Shown here: positions 58,283 to 64,000 of the stretch, piece by piece
How the letters are laid out: each line of letters starts with the position of its first letter
How positions within the stretch are numbered: position 1 is the first letter of the stretch
Source: a virus
DNA: 64,000 nt
Direction: 5' to 3' (one strand)
IMG/VR virus record: IMGVR_UViG_3300042402_002641
Location: 1 to 64,000 of that record
The notes under the pieces: model-generated
The model's database searches: none
What the model was told of the DNA's origin: nothing
The model's input: the letters and a program-made list of their open reading frames with translations, nothing else
Made by a program: the position numbers and the translations under genes

Positions 58283-59332
58283 CCGCAACTATTAACAGCT
58301 ACTATAACGGCTGCAGAATTTAAACAACTATTTGGATTTGATGAACCTAGCGGTCTGTTTAACGATCCGAAATTTAGATTGGTGATAAACAAGTTTGGTA
58401 GATGTTACTGGCTTCTAGCCTGTGATAATCTACAGGGTCCACGATTCAGTGGAGTGAATGTTTACTATCAAGGTAACAACAGTAGGTTGATTCGTACTAT
58501 CTATCCTGCAGCGAAACGCATAATTGATGTAGGATCTAATGTGGGTAACAACACCATTGCCTACGGAGAATGGGCCGAGAACGTCGAGTCTTTTGAACCC
58601 ACTCCCACCACGTTGACTATGCTGAAAGCAAACATAGCCATTGCTGAACAAAGCAATCTACAAGGAATATATTGGCAGGGAGATCAAAATCGTGGTGCTT
58701 TGCACAGAGACCCTACGCCCGTTGTGGGATGGTACACCTGGAAAGGTGTCGCACAGAGCATGAACATACGAGCCAATATCACAGTTCATGAAGTTGCGCT
58801 GTCCAATTCAAACACAGGCAACATTGATATTTTAGATCATACCGACCACGGCGGGCATAATCATGTGGTTATAGATTCTACAGATCTTAAACTAAGGCCA
58901 AGCCAACAATTGGTCAAGGTCCCTGTAAGGACCATAGACAGCTACAATTTTGAATCTGTTGACGCCATTAAAATTGATGTAGAAGGATCTGAACTGTTGG
59001 TAATCCAAGGAGCCAAAGACACCATAGACCGCTGTCGCCCTAGTGTGCAGGTTGAGATAGTGCCCAAACAGTGCAGATTGTTTGGTTATGATCCACAGGC
59101 CTTGTATGATTTCTTTGCTGAAAGAGACTATGTATGTGTCAGTGCTGTGCGCAAACCTGCGAACAAAGAACAAGAAGGTCTGTTCTTTGGTGCAAATATT
59201 GGCATGACTCATCAACAGATTCCAAAATACATGGATCGGTTGTTTGTGCCTAGAGAAGTGCATGAGCGTACAGACTATGGTGCTATGGCCCAAAGTCAAA
59301 ATGAGTTTAATACACTGTTTGATTTTGGTTAA
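58178..59332 (+). CDS. FkbM-family methyltransferase
   Basis: A 384-residue protein (350 from the second start at 58280). SAM motif I is RIIDVGSNVGNNTIAYG; ESFEPTPTTLTMLKANI is motif II; TIDSYNFESVDAIKIDVEGS is the FkbM signature with IKIDVEG. FkbM enzymes methylate sugars or polyketides, so this may modify surface glycan. The first 34 residues (basic, RAQRQLKRQIF) are added by a duplicated leader, so two N-termini are possible. Confidence 0.88.
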   Translation: MMLSRAQRQLKRQIFNNLFSIQKTLRTLIRRRTSMPQLLTATITAAEFKQLFGFDEPSGLFNDPKFRLVINKFGRCYWLLACDNLQGPRFSGVNVYYQGNNSRLIRTIYPAAKRIIDVGSNVGNNTIAYGEWAENVESFEPTPTTLTMLKANIAIAEQSNLQGIYWQGDQNRGALHRDPTPVVGWYTWKGVAQSMNIRANITVHEVALSNSNTGNIDILDHTDHGGHNHVVIDSTDLKLRPSQQLVKVPVRTIDSYNFESVDAIKIDVEGSELLVIQGAKDTIDRCRPSVQVEIVPKQCRLFGYDPQALYDFFAERDYVCVSAVRKPANKEQEGLFFGANIGMTHQQIPKYMDRLFVPREVHERTDYGAMAQSQNEFNTLFDFG

Positions 59333-59340
59333 TTAAATGA

Positions 59341-59379
59341 TTGACATCTGACCCTAGCTGTATTATACTATAGCTAGGG
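59341..59379 (+). promoter_or_regulatory. Consensus sigma70 promoter with palindrome over the -10
   Basis: TTGACA (59341), 17-nt spacer, TATACT (59364-59369). A perfect 8-bp inverted repeat CCCTAGCT/AGCTAGGG (59352-59379) embraces the -10, followed by TTTATTTTTA. It can be an operator or a terminator of the FkbM gene, or both. Confidence 0.75.
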
Positions 59380-59409
59380 TTTATTTTTAAGGCAACGAAA
59401 GGCAATCAA

Positions 59410-60786
59410 ATGGCAACAACAAACACATTCAATCCTGTAGAGAAAGAACATCACTTCCGTAGTTTTGGTACTTGGTTAAGTGATGTAACTAAAGTTATTC
59501 CTACAGACAAATCAACTATCAAACGTCGACTACAAGATTTCAGCGAAGCAGAACTTGATGCGCATATGGATAAGCACAAGGTTCTAGCTGAATTACCAAT
59601 CAACAAAGAAAACGAAAATCTTCAGCGTGTAGTTGAAGAAGTTCTCACACACTACAAATCAACAGGAGTCCTTGACGGAATAATGTTACCGTTCGAGGAA
59701 CGTAAGAGTCGATTGAAGGGCGTAGAAAAACTCCCCATCCGAGACATTTGGTTGAACTACGGTGAAGACGGACAAGGGGGACAACGTAATCCTAAACCCC
59801 GTCACATTCTACAAATGCTGCGTCGATGGGACGTAGATGGTCTCACCTGTGGTAATGCTCGATTGGATCCTACAGATAATCGAGTGTTTGTTAATGAGGG
59901 GCAACAACGTAGTATTGCAGGATGTATCGTAAGTCGAACAGAATTCGCATATGAAGTATTACCTAGCTCAGACGACATTGACGACCTTCGTCAGTTCAAA
60001 CGTGAGAATCAAGGCAAGCTTCGTGCTACTGAAGTAGAACTTGCACTCAGTGATGCATTGGTTGTTAAGAAAAGTCTTGAAGATTATTGTATTAAAAAGA
60101 AAATTGACATCACTGAAATCAGTTACGCAGAAGTTTGCAAACAGATGCAACTCAGCAAAAGTGATGACGAGTTTGTTAACTTTAAGATTTTCAATGAGCT
60201 CAGTCTAAAGAGAAACTTCCGTATGGTCAATGACGAGAACAAGGAAGAAAAGAATCTCAAAGGAGCTTGTTCTAATATCAGTCAGCTTAAAGCAATCTTC
60301 GAAACTACAGCATACAGCGATGATGTTCTAACTCTTGCTCTTGATTGGTATGAATACATTTGGCCGCTGAAGCGATTAGAGACTGCCGACCTGATCGGGT
60401 TAGTTGAAACAATTTATTTTAACAAGGATTGGATCTTTGAAAAAGATTTTGACAAAGACCTGTTCCAGGTTAAATTAATGAATGCTCTGCGCGAACAATG
60501 GCCTAACAAGACCAGTGGCAAGGGTTCTACTCCTGCTTGGCGTCAGATACAAGATGAGATGAGTGAACAGTTTCCTTATAAGACCAAGGAAGACAAAGAA
60601 AAGAATGTTAAGTTTTATTCTGTAGATTCTACACGTATTGCAAAACACATGTGGATCGCTCAAGGGTTCTACTCTGTTCTTAGTCAGCGTCTGCCCAAAG
60701 AATATGCAACACAATTGGTGCAGCCTTATTCCGTTGAAACCAAAATGGTATTTCCATTAACGATGCCTGTGATTAAAAATGCTTAA
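59410..60786 (+). CDS. ParB/DUF262-like protein with EGQQR motif
   Basis: A 458-residue soluble protein. Residues about 105-170 (EKLPIRDIWLNYGEDGQGG, then RHILQMLRRWDVDG, then VFVNEGQQRSIAG, E163-R167) follow the ParB/sulfiredoxin-fold pattern of a target-position strand, helix and D/E-G-Q-x-R loop, as in ParB nuclease and DUF262 (GmrS-like) domains. The long C-terminal helical region is unassigned. Its stop overlaps an HNH-like gene (ATGCTTAA), so the two act together. Alternative: a DndB/DGQHR-type protein. Confidence 0.65.
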   Translation: MATTNTFNPVEKEHHFRSFGTWLSDVTKVIPTDKSTIKRRLQDFSEAELDAHMDKHKVLAELPINKENENLQRVVEEVLTHYKSTGVLDGIMLPFEERKSRLKGVEKLPIRDIWLNYGEDGQGGQRNPKPRHILQMLRRWDVDGLTCGNARLDPTDNRVFVNEGQQRSIAGCIVSRTEFAYEVLPSSDDIDDLRQFKRENQGKLRATEVELALSDALVVKKSLEDYCIKKKIDITEISYAEVCKQMQLSKSDDEFVNFKIFNELSLKRNFRMVNDENKEEKNLKGACSNISQLKAIFETTAYSDDVLTLALDWYEYIWPLKRLETADLIGLVETIYFNKDWIFEKDFDKDLFQVKLMNALREQWPNKTSGKGSTPAWRQIQDEMSEQFPYKTKEDKEKNVKFYSVDSTRIAKHMWIAQGFYSVLSQRLPKEYATQLVQPYSVETKMVFPLTMPVIKNA

Positions 60787-61273
60787 ACACACAGAGTTAA
60801 TCAATAGATTGATTCAACAGCGCCAGCTTCAAACTGGTGCTGTGTTTGATCGAAAGACCTATTGGTGTGCAGCCAGTTACAGAAAGGTTGCAGAAACCAG
60901 TGACCTACGCTATGATTATGCTTATTCTATTATGAAGAAATGGTCAGGGGGCTCTCCTGAACAATGGGTTGAAAAAATGCCGGTGAGCTTTAGAGGACAT
61001 CTGTTAGATTACGGTCGAGGTGCTAACAAAATGATTAATCAATTTAGAGATCTTGATCCAGAGATCGTCTATGAATATGATTACTTTCATACTGTTAACG
61101 CTGACCACATAAAGCCAAAAAGTTATGGCGGAGAATGGACATTTGATAACTGCATCATTCGTCCAAAAGTAGCAAATATCATACGTCAAAACTTCAATGA
61201 CGAAACCCTGAAAGAAGCCCTGCTGATTACTGCAGATAGTTATAATATTTCTCTTGACAATCCAACTGTTTGA
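60779..61273 (+). CDS. HNH-like nuclease partner of the ParB-like protein
   Basis: A 164-residue protein. NADHIKPKSYGGEWTFDNCI (D109, H110, N124) and RPKVANIIRQNF (N133) fit the HNH core of the DUF1524/HNH type without zinc Cys pairs. The N-terminal 100 residues are helical (YSIMKKWSGGSPEQWV). It is translationally coupled to the ParB-like gene. The final histidine of a strict HNH is replaced by Asn, as in HNN variants. Confidence 0.65.
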   Translation: MLKHTELINRLIQQRQLQTGAVFDRKTYWCAASYRKVAETSDLRYDYAYSIMKKWSGGSPEQWVEKMPVSFRGHLLDYGRGANKMINQFRDLDPEIVYEYDYFHTVNADHIKPKSYGGEWTFDNCIIRPKVANIIRQNFNDETLKEALLITADSYNISLDNPTV

Positions 61274-61282
61274 TGCTATAAT
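61254..61282 (+). promoter_or_regulatory. Consensus sigma70 promoter
   Basis: TTGACA, 17-nt spacer, TATAAT on the plus strand, overlapping the end of the HNH-like gene and 30 bases before the next GTG start. Confidence 0.85.
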
Positions 61283-61311
61283 ATTAGCATTGTAACAGAT
61301 TAGGAGTGATT

Positions 61312-61665
61312 GTGCGTTATATTTTGGCATCGTGGGATCGAGAAGGGTTTGAATGTCTGCAAGACATTACTAACAAACATCCAGACTCTTGGGACAAAGG
61401 ACAACTCATAGAAGCTCTTCGAGGCCATACACCACAGAGGAATCCGTTAGCTGAACAGATCGGAGCAATGAAACTTCGTGCTCGTTACAACAGTCAACGC
61501 TGTTATGAAATCTATGTGTTTACCACACAAGATGACATTGAATTTAAAGATGTAGAGGATTGGATGATCGCCGATCCTCAGAGTTTGGTAGACTGGGTGC
61601 GTGTTAATCACTATGCCCAAGTCTACTCAGACTATGAACCCAATCGTAAATCTGTAATCGTTTAA
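61312..61665 (+). CDS. Unknown small phage protein
   Basis: A 117-residue protein with a GTG start chosen because AGGAG lies 6 bases upstream. Starts RYILASWDREGFECLQDITN, contains QRCYEIYVFTTQDDIEFKDV; soluble, alpha/beta. Lies 8 bases before the ligase, so probably functionally linked. No family recognised. Confidence 0.65.
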   Translation: MRYILASWDREGFECLQDITNKHPDSWDKGQLIEALRGHTPQRNPLAEQIGAMKLRARYNSQRCYEIYVFTTQDDIEFKDVEDWMIADPQSLVDWVRVNHYAQVYSDYEPNRKSVIV

Positions 61666-61673
61666 GGACTAAA

Positions 61674-62993
61674 ATGCGTACACAACCAGAAACAATCATC
61701 CAGCGTCTTGAAGCAGATAACTCACGACTGGCCAAAGAGCAGATCCTAGCAGAAGCAATGTCAGAAGGTCTGGATGAGTTTTTTGAAGGAGTTAAGATGG
61801 GCTTAGACAAGCTCTACACATTTGGCATCAAACAGGTTCCCGTCAGTGAACAAGATGGGCAAGGACTTTCTTGGACCAACTTTGTGGAATTGGCCGAAGC
61901 TCTGTATCGCAGAGAACTCACTGGCCATGCCGCACGTGATGCAGTCAAACTGGCCATGGATGTGGCCACTAAGTCGCAGTGGAATGATTGGTATCGTAGG
62001 ATTCTGATCAAAGACATGCGAGCTGGATTCGGTGAAAAGTCAGTGAACTCTGTGGCCAAGAAAGCCAAGAAGCCCGAATACGCTGTGCCTGTGTTTGAAG
62101 TCATGTTGGCACATGATGGTGCTAATCATGAAGGCAAGATCACAGGAAAAAAATTGGTAGAACCCAAGCTAGACGGAGTTCGTGTGGTCACTGTGGTTGA
62201 CTTTGAAAGCCGCACAGTTGTGATGTATACCCGCAACGGCAAAGAACTTGTGAACTTTCCGCATATTGTTAAGGCATTTGAAGACAACCTAGATAACTTT
62301 GCTCGTAGCTATGTTTTCGACGGTGAAGTGGTATCTACATCGTTCCAGGCCTTGATGAAAGAAGTACATCGCAAAGAAAATGCGCAGGCACAGGATGCCC
62401 GACTGATGCTGTTTGATGTGATCCCTTTGTCGGAGTTCAAACTGGGTGAGAGTGCTATGGGGCAACGGCGGCGCAGTGCATTCTTGCGTGAAAACTTTTC
62501 CAAGATATTTGCAGACTCAGGCTGCATCGACATCATCGCACAACGTGAATTTGATCTAGATGTGTTCACTGATGAGATCGAGTTCCGTGACTACAACAAG
62601 CAGATGGTCACAGAGGGCTTTGAGGGTATCATGATCAAAGATCCCAACGGCAAATGGGAAGGCAAACGCAGCGTGGCCTGGCTCAAACAAAAGCCCTTTA
62701 TTGAAGTCAGCCTTGAAATCACAGCAGTAGAAGAAGGCACAGGCCGGAATGAGGGCAGGCTAGGTGCTGTAATCTGTGCAGGGCGAGATGATGGCAAAGA
62801 CATTCGAGTTAATGTGGGTTCGGGTTTCACAGATAGCGATCGAAAGGAATACTGGGAAGCTCGAGACAGCCTTCCGGGTCAGGTCATAGAAGTACGTGCA
62901 GATGCTGTGACACAGAATCAAGACGGCACCTACAGCCTACGCTTTCCACGCTTTATGCGATTCCGTGGATTCAAGACCGGTGAAAAGATCTAA
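61674..62993 (+). CDS. ATP-dependent DNA ligase (T4 gp30-like)
   Basis: A 439-residue ligase. Motif I EPKLDGVR has the adenylated K165, with motif III (YVFDGEVVS), motif IV (TEGFEGIMIKDPNG) and motif V (SVAWLKQKPF), then an OB domain. An N-terminal helical DNA-binding domain (about 1-150) precedes them, as in T4 ligase (487 residues). It seals nicks in replication and repair. Confidence 0.96.
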   Translation: MRTQPETIIQRLEADNSRLAKEQILAEAMSEGLDEFFEGVKMGLDKLYTFGIKQVPVSEQDGQGLSWTNFVELAEALYRRELTGHAARDAVKLAMDVATKSQWNDWYRRILIKDMRAGFGEKSVNSVAKKAKKPEYAVPVFEVMLAHDGANHEGKITGKKLVEPKLDGVRVVTVVDFESRTVVMYTRNGKELVNFPHIVKAFEDNLDNFARSYVFDGEVVSTSFQALMKEVHRKENAQAQDARLMLFDVIPLSEFKLGESAMGQRRRSAFLRENFSKIFADSGCIDIIAQREFDLDVFTDEIEFRDYNKQMVTEGFEGIMIKDPNGKWEGKRSVAWLKQKPFIEVSLEITAVEEGTGRNEGRLGAVICAGRDDGKDIRVNVGSGFTDSDRKEYWEARDSLPGQVIEVRADAVTQNQDGTYSLRFPRFMRFRGFKTGEKI

Positions 62994-63008
62994 TAATTAA
63001 ATAAGCAA

Positions 63009-63590
63009 ATGAAAATAGCCATAACAGGACACACCAAGGGTATAGGCAAGGCCTTGGCTGATGCATACCAACGTCGCGGCCATGAAATTGTTGGTCTGAG
63101 CCGAACCAAAGGATATAATATCTATAGTATACTTAAATGTGCCGATCTAATCGAGTCCTGCGATATGTTTATAAACAATGCACAAGCAGGTTTTGCACAA
63201 ACAGAACTTCTGTTTGAAATTGCCAAAAGGTGGCAAGATACTCACAAACATATTGTGAATATATCGTCTGTAATAACACAACGATATTCAAGTAATTATG
63301 CAGGCTTTGAAGAGGTGCCTCTGTATGAAGTAGAGTTGTACCGTGTGCAGAAAGTTGCACTGGAAGAGGCTGTTATCCGAATCCGTAATACTAGGACCAA
63401 CCTTAAGTTAACCTTGGTAAGGCCAAGCAAGACGATAGCGGGGGGTGAGCCCGCCGCATCGTGGGCTGCGGAGATTAATAATTGGGCAGAAACTCTCGTG
63501 AAAATTTTTGAGACAGCAGCAGCATGTGATCTCATGATTCCAGAAATTTCGCTGACATCAACAATCAAGATAGATGTTGCCCCGATCTAG
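63009..63590 (+). CDS. Short-chain dehydrogenase/reductase
   Basis: A 193-residue SDR. The cofactor loop is TGHTKGIGKALADAY (a TGxxxGIG variant), NNAQAG replaces NNAG, IVNISSV holds the Ser, and the YxxxK is in ELYRVQKVAL. Short for a classical SDR (about 250). Substrate unknown. Confidence 0.85.
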   Translation: MKIAITGHTKGIGKALADAYQRRGHEIVGLSRTKGYNIYSILKCADLIESCDMFINNAQAGFAQTELLFEIAKRWQDTHKHIVNISSVITQRYSSNYAGFEEVPLYEVELYRVQKVALEEAVIRIRNTRTNLKLTLVRPSKTIAGGEPAASWAAEINNWAETLVKIFETAAACDLMIPEISLTSTIKIDVAPI

Positions 63591-63620
63591 AAATTTTTTA
63601 TTATGTTGAAAAGGATTTAA

Positions 63621-63899
63621 ATGCAGAACAATCTACCCCCGATCGCAAACAATGAAGAAGAAGCAGAGATCGCTCAGATACAGACTCTGTTAAACAATCA
63701 AAACGCTGTGAGTGCTGTGCAACAGCGGCTGGCCCTACAGCGGCAGCAGCCTTCCGCAGAGTTCTGTGAAGAATGTGGTGAATCTATTCCTCAAGCTAGA
63801 CGCGAATTGGTGCCGGGAGTTCAGATGTGTGTGCCCTGCCAGACCCTGTCAGAAAGATTCAAAGCCAACTATCGACAGCCTGGTGCGAGCACAGAGTAG
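63621..63899 (+). CDS. DksA/TraR-type zinc-finger protein
   Basis: A 92-residue protein: N-terminal coiled coil, then CEECGESIPQARRELVPG and VQMCVPCQ, the four-Cys finger of the DksA/TraR family. Such small phage or plasmid proteins bind the RNA polymerase secondary channel and mimic DksA plus ppGpp. Confidence 0.88.
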   Translation: MQNNLPPIANNEEEAEIAQIQTLLNNQNAVSAVQQRLALQRQQPSAEFCEECGESIPQARRELVPGVQMCVPCQTLSERFKANYRQPGASTE

Positions 63900-64000
63900 T
63901 AGCTGAGCTCCACAGATTTTCCGGGTCTTGTTCTAATAGCCATTCAGGACCTAGGTTCTGTGCTACCAACCATGAATGCTGTTTCTGCCAGGGGCCATTA
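63859..64000 (-). CDS. Possible C-terminal part of a minus-strand gene (partial)
   Basis: An open frame enters from the right edge and stops at a TGA (63861-63859), giving about 46 residues including WLVAQNLGPEWLLEQDPENL, which looks like real protein. It converges on and overlaps the DksA-like gene by 41 bases. Function cannot be said. Confidence 0.4.
   Translation of the reverse strand, partial: NGPWQKQHSWLVAQNLGPEWLLEQDPENLWSSATTLCSHQAVDSWL

Noticed and set aside
1-64000. Interpretation as a bacterial chromosome segment, because of the many metabolic genes
   Set aside because: Phage tail, lysis, ligase, NrdAB and S21 genes are interleaved with the metabolic ones throughout, with uniform packing and late-type promoter boxes.

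Overview
This window looks like about 64 kb of a large T4-type myovirus genome from an aquatic habitat, not a bacterial chromosome. Genes are packed with ATGA-type overlaps and long one-strand runs: minus strand to about 45.2 kb, mixed to 57.5 kb, plus strand to the end. Phage hallmarks are class I ribonucleotide reductase (NrdA, NrdB), T4-like DNA ligase, a pectate-lyase-fold tail spike with a phage-type N-terminus, an M15-like peptidase, a holin/SleB-type lysis pair, HNH nucleases, phage S21 and many small unknown proteins. A TAAATA box resembling the T4 late promoter recurs just upstream of genes, beside several near-perfect sigma70 promoters. The host is probably a freshwater betaproteobacterium (Burkholderiales). 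The tmRNA tag ends RFALAA and the ssrA gene is permuted as in one betaproteobacterial lineage. A Bug/TctC solute-binding protein and a Tim44-domain protein of Burkholderiales type are carried as cargo.

Layout. 0-0.5 kb: small membrane proteins. 0.5-9.3 kb: a curli-like locus (CsgF, CsgG, a curlin-repeat protein, a FecR-domain protein, a discoidin-plus-curlin protein) ending in a CHASE2 nucleotidyl cyclase. 9.4-15.7 kb: PD-(D/E)XK-like protein, bilin reductase and heme oxygenase, ClpS, Hsp20, DnaK, MazG-like protein, DEDD exonuclease, S21. 15.7-20.3 kb: membrane and lipoproteins, lysis genes and a structured leader RNA. 20.4-24.6 kb: DUF4214 surface protein, AhpC/SGNH hydrolase/AhpD, sulfotransferase-like protein, Bug protein. 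24.7-27.7 kb: methyltransferase, DUF2061, APS-kinase/nucleotidylyltransferase fusion, permuted tmRNA, cold-shock protein. 27.7-36.3 kb: peptidase, glutaredoxin, and an operon in which IscU, two A-type Fe-S carriers, SOD, an aldolase and a Tim44 protein lie between nrdA and nrdB. 36.3-45.2 kb: virion and unknown genes, and a Pol-beta/KxDG pair. 45.4-48.2 kb: host-like small genes, hydrolase, desaturase, HAD phosphatase. 48.2-53.5 kb: candidate RNA, unknown and virion genes, a secreted nuclease and a Cys-rich peptide. 53.6-57.5 kb: 5-aminolevulinate synthase and an ADP-heptose cluster. 57.6-64 kb: HNH, FkbM methyltransferase, ParB-like/HNH pair, ligase, SDR, zinc finger.

Themes. (1) Iron and tetrapyrrole: ALA synthase, heme oxygenase and bilin reductase form a glycine-to-bilin branch once host enzymes make heme, beside Fe-S assembly, SOD and peroxide detoxification. 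(2) Cell surface: curli-like export, ADP-heptose synthesis, lipoproteins, desaturase. (3) Proteostasis and translation: DnaK, Hsp20, ClpS, tmRNA, S21.

The most unusual features are the near-complete curli-type locus linked to a FecR/CHASE2-cyclase, and a permuted tmRNA whose 86-nt excised spacer exactly contains a 23-codon transmembrane-peptide gene with its own Shine-Dalgarno. All functions are read from sequence motifs; no database search was possible.
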